Below the pieces are notes generated by a model that worked only from the letters and a program-made list of their open reading frames with translations, ran no database searches and was not told the DNA's origin. DNA of 64,000 nucleotides, taken from Glycine soja. Taxonomy: Eukaryota > Streptophyta > Magnoliopsida > Fabales > Fabaceae. The stretch is from the NCBI RefSeq assembly GCF_004193775.1, contig NC_041016.1:35569366-35633365 (forward strand), given 5' to 3'. Shown piece by piece: positions 32,460 to 44,372 of this stretch. A program made the translations under genes and the position numbers. Position 1 is the first letter of the stretch. Each line of letters opens with the position of its first letter.

Positions 32460-32733
32460 CCCCTTCTAAGACGGTTTCCACGTGAAAACCGTCTTAGAAT
32501 GATAGCTTTTCTTAGACGATTTTTACGTAAAAATCGTCTTAGAAAGTTACGCTTCTTAGAATGGTGATTTTTTAAAGATGGTTATGAAACCGATGTTGAA
32601 TCTCTCATTCTAAGATGGTTAAGGAACCGTTGTGGGAATTGTTAACTTTCCACGACGTTGGTTTCAGAGACGGTTCAAAATCGTCGTCAAATGTCTCAAA
32701 TAATCATTGTCGAAAATATTTTTTCTAGTAGTG
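32460..32733. mobile_element. Right end of a second, different CACTA family
   Basis: It ends TTTTTTCTAGTAGTG at 32,733, the inverse of CACTACTAGAAAAAA. Its hairpins differ from the first element: AAGACGGTTTCCACGTG/CACGTGAAAACCGTCTT near 32,470-32,498 and an AGACGATTTTTACG pair near 32,511-32,540. The left end is not in the window, so either the first CACTA inserted into this one or only a fragment remains. The 138 bp between the elements contain a short direct repeat (AACAAAAATGGAGAATAAAA at about 32,348 and 32,426). Confidence 0.65.
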
Positions 32734-32854
32734 ACATGAACAAAAATATTGAAAGTGGTCTAAAAAGTCTTTTTAAAGGATATTAGTAAAGTTTTAATTA
32801 TTATTTTGGTCATCTAATTTATTTTTTAGGTTCAATTTGATCATCTTATTTTTA

Positions 32855-33330
32855 GGCTTAATTGCAAAATTCATCCCCTTATTTTGTCTATTATACTAAA
32901 TCGGTCCCCCTATTTTTTAGTTCATTATTTGAATCTCCCTATATTTCAAAATACATTAGTCATAGAGTTGACTTTAACTGTTGACTAACCGTTGACCGTT
33001 AAATTTTAAATGTTGACTAGAATAGAGAGTTGACCAATATTTTCTTAAAAAATAAGAACTTAAAAAAATGTTTTAAGATGGACTAAAACCATGATTCTTG
33101 AAGTAAGAAATACACTTTTTTACCACTACACCCAAATACTCATTTGAATATTTGATGTAAAATATAGTATTAAAATTTAACGGTCAATGGTTAATCAACG
33201 GTAAAAATCAGTTCTGAGGACTAGGATAGTGTATTTTGAAATATAGAAAGACTTAAATAGTGAATTAAAAAATAGAAAGATCGATTTAGTATAATAGACA
33301 AAATAGGAGAACAAATTTTGTAATTAAGCC
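32855..33330. mobile_element. 476-bp Mutator-like foldback element (MITE) with 9-bp target duplication
   Basis: Terminal inverted repeats of about 100 bp start GGCTTAATTGCAAAATTC and end with the complement at 33,330. TTATTTTTA is perfectly duplicated at 32,846-32,854 and 33,331-33,339. A 9-bp duplication with long terminal repeats fits the Mutator-like superfamily. There is no coding capacity. Confidence 0.8.
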
Positions 33331-33339
33331 TTATTTTTA

Positions 33340-34159
33340 AAAGGTTGGTCCTATAATTTTTAAAGGCATTCAACTAAGTTCTTTATGTAAGTTAGTCTAT
33401 AATGATGTTGACACACTATCTGTGTGATGAATGATGTTGTTGAGGTGGTTGGTTCTCCTCTTTCCCAACATTGGAGTTTATGATCATTGGAAGATAGAAG
33501 GTATTCTTCACCAAATTATAAACTCCTTCCCTCAAATCTCTCATATGCTAGGTTCATCATGTAGTTTCCATTCACATTTCTCCATGAATTAGAGCTCAAG
33601 CATGGATTTGCAGTCCTTTTATAGTGGTGGAGTCAAAGATAATTTGCTCCAATGTGTGGTAGTGTGGGGATATCATGGGTCTCCGAAAGACTTTGACTGT
33701 TGTGAACACTGGAAAGAAATTTTGGGGCTGCCCTAACTGTAAGGTTTTTTTTAATAACCAAAAATGATTATTATTAAGTAGAACACATTGAGTGAAACAC
33801 AAGGATCGTACAACCAAAGTATGAAAGTTTTACAGAGGTAAAACATAAAATTTTGACAAGTAAAACATAAGAAGCCAACAACCACGTGTACTTCTCCACT
33901 TTTGCAGAATATACATATTAAAACCATGTACTTGTTGATCCCATCCAAATGACACTCCAACATGAGACTACAAGGTTGTATGTGGATTGTGTAGTATTCA
34001 TTTTTGCTTCATTTTGAAGTATGTTGTAAGCGATGCTTAATGTTTCAATGTCGGTAAAACAAAGTGGTGAAGAGGAAGAGGATGGGTGCAATTTTTTCAA
34101 TGGGTTTTGCACGAACTGGTTGATGACAAATATGTTGTCATTTCGATCAAAAAAGGAAG
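33340..34159. other. No gene recognised
   Basis: AT-rich DNA with short unsupported frames on both strands, for example 34,033-34,218 (GEEEEDGCNFFNGFCTNW). It could hold degenerate host or transposon sequence. Nothing further can be supported. Confidence 0.3.
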
Positions 34160-34877
34160 ATCCTGAATATGCAAAGTGCATCGAAGTCCAAAAATATCTT
34201 GCATCAAATTCTTCTTAGTTGTTTGTTCTGTTCTTTATGTTAAATGTAATTTTTATCACGATGCTGTTGAATGGACAATAAGAGTCTGTGTTTAGGTGTA
34301 AAGAATGATTGTGTTTATGGAGATTTTGCTGCCCTTTTGTGTTTAGTTAAGTGTATTGCAGTGCTTGTCTTTGAATGAAACTAATCTATTTTTATTTTTA
34401 TTTTTTTGTGTTAATCTAAGTTAATTATGCAATACTATGTCTTTTTAAATGAAATTGTAGTCCTTTATGTAATGAAATGAATGATGTTAAAGTTTTACGA
34501 GTCAAGTAGATGGAACACACTTCCCTCTAATCTAATTTCATCTTCAACAACTACATACGTACAAAAAAAAACATTGCTAATTAAGTACTAGTGTTCAAGA
34601 GACACATCTCAAAAATCCATGGTCAACAAACAAACAATAACCCAAACATAATATAACATCCCTAATTAACATTCAAAATAGCATGGTGCAGTGGTCATGC
34701 CATCCAAAATACAACATCATGAATTCCATGTGGTGCTAATCAACAAACATCCTCTTCTTCTTTCAACTGCATAAGTCGAAAGCCTAAACCAATTTTTGTC
34801 CTAGCGACTTATCAACTCTAAATTTTAACTAACACAAGGTTGCATAACACGTACGTTACATTGACACAATGTGATGC
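34160..34877. repeat. Copy A of a local sequence duplication, containing the retrotransposon insertion site
   Basis: GAATATGCAAAGTGCAT..., ...GTGTTTAGTTAAGTG... and ATGAATGATGTTAAAGTTTT recur in the same order at about 60,100-60,460. The block with AAGTACTAGTGTTCAAGAGA and GTTGCATAACA recurs at about 63,536-63,800. The copies differ by many substitutions and indels, so the duplication is old. The retrotransposon lies at its right edge after GATGC. Confidence 0.65.
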
Positions 34878-35769
34878 TGTTAGCCCATATTTTCGACGAG
34901 CTAAAATATGCTCTAAGTATGCATTGGATGTCGTCTCGAGGTTCGAAGCGTATTACAGAGCAAGAGTCTGGTCAGGACCTGTTCGAATCGAAAAGAGAGA
35001 AGAGTCTTTTGAAAGGGATTCCCAGGTTCAAGGAAGTATTTGCGAAGTACAAGGCTAGGATAAGAAAGAGGGCTTTCGAATCATTGGGTGATTCAAACTG
35101 ATGTATGATCGAGTCGAAGTCGAGGTAACAGGAGTTCTAGACTTAGCACAATTTCTGACAAAAAATTCACAAAATCAGCTTCGACTTCGAGCAAGACGGA
35201 TAACCGTTCTAAGGAGCAGTTATGTGCATGTAAGATGTACGTGGCAGGACACTTGGCATTCGGATAATGTTCGACCGTTAGGGCAGTTTATTTTCGAATG
35301 TCTATATATAGCAGTTTTTAGTTAGATTTGGGGGGTCGCAAATCATTTCTACAGAATCCTTATACACTCAAAGTATCCAGCGCAGAGAGAAACGAGTACA
35401 CAAGGAGAATGTATGTTTGTTTGTGAACCATTTTAAATTTCTGTAAACTTTACATTTCGAATGCAATGCAATTTACGCTTCACTTTAGAATTCCTGTCTT
35501 TTAAATGGTTCATTCGATCGAGTGAACTTACTGCTCCTTTACATTCTGCAATTTTCCTCCCTTGTTAATTTATTTCCAGCATTTCGATTTCTGTTAAACA
35601 ATTTTACTTTCTGCAAATTTCGAACCAGTGAGTGTTTGTTGCAATGATGAACATTAACGGTTTTATGTTTAAAGCAAACACGCAAATGACATGCTCCTGA
35701 GATTCACTAGTTGGTCTCGCAAGCAATTAACTTAGACTAGCGGTTGTTTACCAAATTCCAGTGTAAACA
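34878..35769 (+). repeat. 5' LTR of the young Tat element
   Basis: TG...CA ends, 892 bp, the same length as the 3' LTR and matching it everywhere I compared. It contains a TATATATA box. Open frames inside it are by-products. Confidence 0.93.
35303..35310 (+). promoter_or_regulatory. TATA box in the 5' LTR
   Basis: TATATATA in TGTCTATATATAGCAG, about 425 bp into the LTR. This is a plausible core promoter for the element RNA. Confidence 0.55.
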
Positions 35770-35772
35770 AAT

Positions 35773-35791
35773 TGGCACGCCCAGTGGGACC
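35773..35791 (+). other. Primer-binding site of the young Tat element
   Basis: TGGCACGCCCAGTGGGACC, 3 bp after the LTR, starts with TGG as expected for a tRNA 3' CCA complement. It differs from the arginine-tRNA-like site of the Ogre copy. I could not assign the primer tRNA. Confidence 0.7.
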
Positions 35792-35879
35792 GGTCAATTG
35801 TGTGTTTTGGTTTTAAATTATTTTTAAAGTTTTGTTTGTTGCAGTTGGTTTATTGCCTTCTTAATTGTTTTGATTTTGT

Positions 35880-38800
35880 ATGCATTTAAGAAGTGGGAAA
35901 TCTGTTCCACACTTAACAGAATTCAAAACTCGTACAAGGATGGCTAGACCACCCCCAAGCAATCGAAACAATGACCTTCCAAATATGGAGGGGCAACCAA
36001 CGCAAACATCTGTCAGTAATGCCAATATAAATTCTGGTATAGGAGCAATTCCTGACCAAACTGTTGGCACGGTTAGTTCAACCGTTTCGACGGTTATGAA
36101 TCAAACAGGGGTAACCTCTCCCATGACCAACATGACGTTGGCAAGTTCGACCACGTCAGCGTCTGCTTTTGCCCCTTGGAACAACCCTAGTTTAGGGAAT
36201 CCCAGTGGAAGTCCCTTTCGACCGCCTCAAAACCCTCTATATGGCATGCCTACATCTTTGATGGTAGGGTTGCAAAATTCTCAACCAAACATAGAGAATC
36301 TTAATATGTCCTCTCCATCAGGATCTGTAGCGGGCAATCAAGGTAGGGTAATTCCGCAACATTTAACTAATACATCCGTTTTGTCACTCAGACAACAAAT
36401 GGATGAAAGTAACCATGATATGGTTAACATGTTAACACAACAAATAGGAACTGTTATTAACCCTTTAATTCAAAATACAAATGACAGTTACCAAACGTTA
36501 ACAAATCAAATAAGTCGAATTGCTGACTTTTTTGGGGCACCACCCATACAACAACCACCAATTCGACAGATCCAAATACAGGCGCCTGTCCAAGAGATAC
36601 AGATGCCTAATAACCCCGGGATGCAAATGGCTCAAGCACCACAACCAGCGGCACGCATAGAGCCACCAGTCCAACAGGTCGAACCAAACCCTGGTATAGT
36701 ATTGGTAAATAGGAACCAAAATGCTGATGAAGTAATAGGGAATATTCAACAAAACCGTTTCGATATGCAGAATAACCTAGCCCAAATGGTCGAAACGATT
36801 TTGGTGCAGAATGGTTTGAACTTAGGCTTACACAGGCCTAATTTTGTGTCTCCATTATCTGAGTATGTGTTACAGACAGAATTACCAAGGGGTGTGAAAA
36901 TCCCTAAGTTTACCAAGTTTGCGGGAGAGACAAATGAGTCCACTGTCGAACACGTTGCTAGATATTTGGTCGAAGCAGGGGATTTGGCTAATAATGAAAA
37001 TTTAAGAATGAAATTTTTCCCTAGTTCCTTGACTAAAAATGCTTTTACATGGTTTACAACCCTTCCTCCTCATTCCATACATAATTGGAACCAATTGGAA
37101 AGGATTTTCCATGAGCAATTTTATATGGGACAGTCTAAGATCAGCCTTAAAGAGTTAGCCAGCGTTCGACGCAAGGCACTTGAATCAATTGATGATTATT
37201 TGAACAGATTCAGACTCTTAAAGGCAAGGTGTTTCACCCAAGTCCCTGAACATGAATTAGTCGAAATGGCTGCTGGTGGCCTAGACTATTCGATTAGAAA
37301 GAAATTAGATACCCAGTATTTAAGGGATATGGCTCAATTGGCTGATAGAGTTCGACAACTCGAACGGTTGAAGGCCGAAAAGGCTAGAAATTCTAAATTC
37401 CACAAGAAGGAAAAGGTTGCTTATATCGAAACCAATGACAGTGACCAGGAGTTCGATATTATATATGAAGATATCGAAGACAGTGAGGTTGATTTAGCAG
37501 AATTAAAACCTGGACCTCCTTATGTTTGTAAACTCCTTAGACCTTCCAATGGAAAAAACCCTGTTGAACCTAAAAATGATAAATTTATGTCTAAAACTTA
37601 CACATTTGACATAACTAAATGTGATGAAATATTTGATTTATTAGTCACAGATGGCCAGATTGTTGTTCCTAAGGGCTTGAAAGTACCCCCAATCGAACAA
37701 CAGAAAAAAAGGGGTTATTGTAAATTTCATAATTTCCTTGGCCATAAAACCTCACGTTGTGTTCTTTTCAGGGATTTGGTTCAAAAGGCTCTTGACGAAG
37801 GAAGGCTAAAATTTGGTGAGAAACCAAAGGTTGTTCAGGCAAATGCTGAAACATCCAAAGCTGCCGAAACTCTCTATGCGAAGCCCCAAGAAATAATGAT
37901 GGTCGAAACAATGGAGGTGTCCCATGTGCAAGTTCAGGATGTATCTGAAGAGGATTACAACGAACAGATGAAGGTTGTTTATCCTCAGGCTGAGGAGGAG
38001 TTAATTGATTTCTTGAACAGATGCAAACTCGAAAACAAGATTGTGATGCTCTGCCCTCGCTGCAGTGCAGTATGTGATAAGGAGGCTACTGAGGGCCTCA
38101 AGAAATACCAAGTTGTTAACAAGGGGGCAAGGCAGAACCAACGTTTCGATAAAGGCAAAAGAGTTATGGTGCAGTCGAATACTAATCAGAAGTCGGGTCG
38201 AAGGAATACTTTCGCTCCTCCTGGTTCAGTGCCGGTCGAAAAATGGATGCACCAGGGACTCATAAGATTCAACAAAGGGATTATGGAAGTAGGTGGTTCG
38301 AGTGGAACGAAGCAAATTGGCCCACAGGAGGCCAATAGGTACTCGTATAGGAACAATTACAAAGGAAAGAATCCTATGACGAGGACCCAATGGCGTAGGT
38401 TCCAGCGTCAGAAGAAATTGGCCCAGCAGAACCCGCAAATGGGCCAATATAAAGAAGTGTCTAGGAGGCCAGTAAAGGAGAGACTCCTGCCTCCAGTGGA
38501 TGAAGACAAGATGGAGGATGAGGATCTACTAGATTCTGAGCCAGATTTCGATGTCATCTGTGTGGTATCTATCTTGCCATCTGAATATGATGTCCAATCT
38601 GAAGTTACTGAGATCGAAAGTGAGTTCGATCATTTTGATATGGCTGACCCAAAGCCAGTATGTTACTATGTTATGAATAATGGCTGTGTGGAAGAGCAAT
38701 TAGCTTATTTCGAAAAGCCAGATTTTCAGATGAAAAGTCATCTCAAACCTCTTTTCATCAGAGCAAAAGTTGAGAATGTTGGAATCAACAAAGTGCTCAT

Positions 38801-39359
38801 TGATGGAGGAGCGGCTATCAACTTAATGCCTCGATCTATGCTCTACAAGATCGGGAAACATGACACTGATCTATCTGCCCACAACATTGTGCTTTCGAAT
38901 TATGAGGGTAAAACTGGCTATTCTTTGGGAGCCATTCAAGTAGATGTTGCTGTAGGCAGTATAGTTCGACCAACTCTTTTCCTGGTGATACAGTCTAAGG
39001 CTAATTTTAACTTGCTACTAGGAAGGGAGTGGATTCATGGAGTTGGAGCTGTGCCATCTACCCTTCACCAGAAGCTCATTATCTGGAGGGAGGATGGGAT
39101 TGTGGAAAATATAGAGGCGGATCAAAGCTTCTATAAGTCAGAGGTCGATAATGTTACTGCACAAACCTTTGACAAAAAGTTGGCTAACATAGCGCCTTGT
39201 GGTGACAAGGAGGCTGTTGTCGAATCGAGTGACAATGTTGTCCACTCTGTCAAACTCCATCCTACCTATGGGTTTATATGGGAGAGGGAGGAAATTAATG
39301 CTGTTCCCTCTGAAGATGGAGTCATTCCACCAACTGGGTGGAATATATATGAAGATTAA
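35880..39359 (+). CDS. gag: Gag-protease polyprotein, intact (1,159 aa), copy 1
   Basis: ATG 35,880 to TAA 39,359. An N-terminal low-complexity region rich in Asn, Gln and Pro (residues 1-310) precedes the gag domain (about 340-510: FTKFAGETNESTVEHVARYL, MAAGGLDYSIRKKLD). A zinc-knuckle-like CKFHNFLGHKTSRC lies near 615. The aspartic protease has VLIDGGAAINLMPRSM near 975 and LLLGREWIHGVGAVPSTLHQ near 1,045. The start is the first ATG after the primer site. The end overlaps the pol frame by about 160 nt, with pol one base forward. The second half has an identical copy at 49,727-51,310. Confidence 0.9.
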   Translation: MHLRSGKSVPHLTEFKTRTRMARPPPSNRNNDLPNMEGQPTQTSVSNANINSGIGAIPDQTVGTVSSTVSTVMNQTGVTSPMTNMTLASSTTSASAFAPWNNPSLGNPSGSPFRPPQNPLYGMPTSLMVGLQNSQPNIENLNMSSPSGSVAGNQGRVIPQHLTNTSVLSLRQQMDESNHDMVNMLTQQIGTVINPLIQNTNDSYQTLTNQISRIADFFGAPPIQQPPIRQIQIQAPVQEIQMPNNPGMQMAQAPQPAARIEPPVQQVEPNPGIVLVNRNQNADEVIGNIQQNRFDMQNNLAQMVETILVQNGLNLGLHRPNFVSPLSEYVLQTELPRGVKIPKFTKFAGETNESTVEHVARYLVEAGDLANNENLRMKFFPSSLTKNAFTWFTTLPPHSIHNWNQLERIFHEQFYMGQSKISLKELASVRRKALESIDDYLNRFRLLKARCFTQVPEHELVEMAAGGLDYSIRKKLDTQYLRDMAQLADRVRQLERLKAEKARNSKFHKKEKVAYIETNDSDQEFDIIYEDIEDSEVDLAELKPGPPYVCKLLRPSNGKNPVEPKNDKFMSKTYTFDITKCDEIFDLLVTDGQIVVPKGLKVPPIEQQKKRGYCKFHNFLGHKTSRCVLFRDLVQKALDEGRLKFGEKPKVVQANAETSKAAETLYAKPQEIMMVETMEVSHVQVQDVSEEDYNEQMKVVYPQAEEELIDFLNRCKLENKIVMLCPRCSAVCDKEATEGLKKYQVVNKGARQNQRFDKGKRVMVQSNTNQKSGRRNTFAPPGSVPVEKWMHQGLIRFNKGIMEVGGSSGTKQIGPQEANRYSYRNNYKGKNPMTRTQWRRFQRQKKLAQQNPQMGQYKEVSRRPVKERLLPPVDEDKMEDEDLLDSEPDFDVICVVSILPSEYDVQSEVTEIESEFDHFDMADPKPVCYYVMNNGCVEEQLAYFEKPDFQMKSHLKPLFIRAKVENVGINKVLIDGGAAINLMPRSMLYKIGKHDTDLSAHNIVLSNYEGKTGYSLGAIQVDVAVGSIVRPTLFLVIQSKANFNLLLGREWIHGVGAVPSTLHQKLIIWREDGIVENIEADQSFYKSEVDNVTAQTFDKKLANIAPCGDKEAVVESSDNVVHSVKLHPTYGFIWEREEINAVPSEDGVIPPTGWNIYED

Positions 39360-42300
39360 TATGACTGAGGCCACTGCATGGGCCAGAATTACGGCTTATA
39401 TGGCCGAAAATAGACTAAATACGGCCTTTGAGGCTGAATTTCAACAAAATATGGCAGATGAAGCCAAGATCGAAGATCATGAAAACAAAGAAACAAAGGA
39501 TCGAAGATTGGATTGTATTTATGATGATGAGCCGCTGGGTTTTGAGAAAAATCCCATAAGTGAGGCGCCAAAGATGCAGGCTCAAGATCCTTTGGAAGAG
39601 GTCGATATTGGAGATGGCTCGATTAAAAGGCCAACTTATATCAGTGCCAATATCACCTCAAGTTTAAAAGAAAAGCTGGTGCCTCTTCTTAGAGAGTTTA
39701 AAGACTGTTTTGCTTGGGATTACCACGAAATGCCTGGGTTAAGCAGAGAAATGGTCGAAATGAAGTTACCAATTAAGGAAGGAAAAAGACCAGTAAAACA
39801 ACTACCGAGAAGATTCGCACCAGAAATCATGTCCAAGATCAAGGAAGAGATCGAAAGGCTGCTGAGGTGTAAATTCATCAGGGCTGCCAGGTATGTCGAA
39901 TGGTTAGCAAATATAGTCCCTGTCATTAAAAAGAATGGAACTCTTAGAGTATGCATAGATTTTAGGGATCTAAATAATGCTACACCTAAAGATGAATATG
40001 CTATGCCAGTAGCAGAAATGTTGGTAGATTCGGCAGCTGGTTTCGAATATTTAAGCATGTTAGATGGTTATTCTGGTTATAACCAAATATTTATTGCTGA
40101 AAACGATGTGTCGAAAACAGCATTTCGATGCCCTGGTGCTTTAGGCACTTATGAATGGGTGGTTATGCCCTTTGGGTTAAAAAATGCTGGGGCCACTTAT
40201 CAAAGGGCCATGAATTCCATGTTTCATGATTTTATTGACACATTTATGCAAATTTATATTGATGATATAATCATCAAATCCTCCTCAGAAGATAGCCATT
40301 TGGATTACCTTAGGCAATCTTTCGAACGAATGAGGAAACATGGATTAAAAATGAATCCATTAAAGTGTGCTTTTTGTGTGCGTGCAGGAGATTTCCTAGG
40401 TTTTGTGGTGCATAAAAAAGGCATTGAGATAAATCAAAATAAGACAAAGGCTATTCTTGAGACGAGGCCTCCTTCGACCAAAAAACAGCTTCAGTCTTTG
40501 CTAGGAAAAATCAACTTCTTGAGGCGATTCATTTCGAATCTAAGTGGCAAAGCTCAAATTTTTTCGCCATTACTTCGACTCAAGAAAGATGAACCATTCA
40601 AATGGAATGAAGAGCATCAAAAGGCTTTCGATGAAATTAAAGAATATCTGATCAAGCCTCCCGTGTTAATGCCTCCTAGTCGAAACAAGTCCATGAAGTT
40701 GTATATTGCTGCGTCTGACAAGACCATTGGTAGCATGTTGGCTCAGGAAGATGATGATAGCATAGAACATGCAATTTATTATCTTAGTCGTGTACTAAAT
40801 GATGCAGAAACTAGATATACTGCCATAGAAAAACTTTGTCTTTGTCTGTATTTCTCTTGTGCAAAACTTAAGCAATATATAAAGCCTGTTGATGTTTATG
40901 TGTATTCTCATTATGATGTTATTAAGCACATGTTGTCAAAACCGATTTTACACAGTAGAATTGGAAAATGGGCTTTAGCATTAACAGAATATTCTTTAAC
41001 ATACAAGCCTTTGAAATCTGTTAAGGGTCAAATTGTGGCAGATTTTATTGTAGATCACTCAGTGGTCGAAATGTCGCAAGACTATGTCGATACAGAGCCA
41101 TGGATTTTGTATTTCGATGGTTCGAAACACAAACATGGAACTGGAATTGGAGTTTTAATAATATCCCCCAATAAAATTCCAACTAAATTCAAGTATAAAA
41201 TCAAAGGGCTTTGTTCTAATAATGAGGCTGAGTATGAAGCTCTAATTACAGGCCTTGAAATTTTAATTAGCCTGGGGGCAAGAAATGTTAATATAAGAGG
41301 TGATTCAGAATTAGTGTTGAGGCAATTAACACAAGAATACAAATGTGTTAATGAACACTTAGCAAAATATTTTGTTATAGCAAGTTCTCTTCTGAATCAT
41401 TTCGATTATATTAACATTGAGCATGTACCTCGACAAGAAAACCGAGAAGCAAATGATTTAGCCCAAATAGCTTCAGGGTACAAAATGTCGAAGGAAAAGT
41501 TAACTCAGTTGATCGAAATAAAAGATAAACTGGTGTTACCAGAGCCATTAAGCACTAAATTGCCAATGCCAAAACTTGTGGGGGCAAGTATACCACAAAA
41601 TAATGAAGATGAAAGTATGAATGATCTTCAGGAAAAAATTCAAATTTTGGCCATTGACAATATGTTAGATAATGATTGGAGAAAGTCCATTATTGAATAT
41701 TTGGAAAATCCAATAGGCAATGTGGCTCGAAAGATTAAATATAGGGCCTTAAATTACGTGATTATGGGAAATGATTTGTTTAAAAAGACTGCAGAAGGAG
41801 TGTTGTTAAAATGTCTAAATGAATCAGAAGCATACTTAGCAGTTTCCCATGTTCACAGTGGGGCTTGTGGATCACATCAAGCAGGCCATAAAATGAAATG
41901 GCTTTTATTTCGACAAGGTTTGTATTGGCCTTCGATGTTAAAAGACTGCATAGAATTTGCTAAAGGCTGTCAGGAATGCCAAAAGCATGCAGGGATACAG
42001 CATGTACCGGCTAGTGAGTTACACTCCATAATCAAACCTTGGCCTTTCAGAGGATGGGCTTTGGACCTAATTGGTGAAATCAAGCCTGCCTCTTCGAAGA
42101 ACCAGCGTTATATATAGTTGGTATCGATTACTTTACAAAATGGATCGAAGCAGTCCCTTTGCCAAATGTTGATCAGGAAGCAGTAATTAGTTTCATTCAA
42201 AATTATATTATTTATAGGTTTGGTATTCCCGAAACAATTACCACTGATCAAGGTTCCGTTTTTACTGGACGAAAAATGAAAGAATTTGCCCCAAAAAACT

Positions 42301-42954
42301 GGCTTTCGATTATTAACCTCGACACCATATTATGCGCAAGCAAATGGTCAGGTCGAAGCAGCCAATAAGATTGTAATCAACTTGATTAAAAAACACATTG
42401 CCCAAAAGCCAAGAAATTGGAATAAAACGTTAGATCAAGTTCTATGGGCATGTAGAAATTCTCCTAAGGAATCAACTAATACTACCCCATTTCGACTGAC
42501 TTATGGGCACGATGCTATACTGCCGGTCGAAATACATTTGCAATCAGCTAGAGTACAAAAACAAATGGACATTCCGATCGACCATTATTGGAAAATGATG
42601 TCAGATGAGTTAGTTGATTTAGACGAGGAGAGATTAAGAGCATTAGAAGTCTTGACTAAACAAAAAGAAAGAGTTGCTAAAGCTTATAATAAGAAAGTGA
42701 AGTCGAAAACTTTTAATGTTGGAGATTTAGTTTGGAAGGTTATCCTGCCCATGGATAGTAAGGATCGAGCTTTGGGCAAATGGTCCCCAAATTGGGAAGG
42801 ACCGTTTAAAATAATTCAGATCTATTCGAATGGTGCTTATGAATTAGAGGAATTAACCCCTCAGAAACGTACTTTGAGTATAAATGGTAAATATTTGAAA
42901 AAATATAAACCAACATTGCTCGAAGTTAAAATAAGCATAGATAGACAGAAATAA
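39199..42954 (+). pseudogene. pol: Pol polyprotein, copy 1 (RT, two RNase H domains, integrase) with indels in the integrase
   Basis: Same frame and sequence as the intact copy at 51,150-54,896 up to about 42,110. Then a one-base loss (CGTTATATATAG against CGTTATATTATAG) creates a stop at 42,115-42,117, and an extra C near 42,288 follows. Domains before the break are complete: RT with YIDD, degenerate RNase H, archaeal-type RNase H (LYFDGSKHKHGTGIG) and the HH-CC integrase finger. The first ~50 residues of this frame overlap protease and may not be translated. The two lesions fall at the start of an indel-rich stretch and may be sequence errors, not biology. Confidence 0.85.
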
Positions 42955-43067
42955 TGGAAACATAAAAATGGCGATAACAGTAAAATTGCCACAAAAGGGC
43001 ATGTGTCAATATTACATCAAAAGTAGAATCGAAATACAGAATTCGAAATAAAGAAATTATAGTTCTA

Positions 43068-44372
<1,305 letters not shown>

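Noticed and set aside
34033..34218. 61-codon frame with CNFFNGFCTNW as a zinc-finger gene
   Set aside because: The spacing of Cys residues fits no finger I know and the frame extends into the duplicated block, where copy B does not keep it open.
34840..35325. Open frames of 72-76 codons inside the LTR, repeated at 59,041-59,489
   Set aside because: They lie wholly in the LTR and start at or before its first base. They recur only because the LTR is duplicated.
42115..42290. Premature stop and second frame in integrase copy 1 as evidence of natural inactivation
   Set aside because: Both changes are single-base indels at the start of a stretch full of such indels, and the otherwise identical copy at 54,060-54,240 is open. 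Sequence error is more likely.
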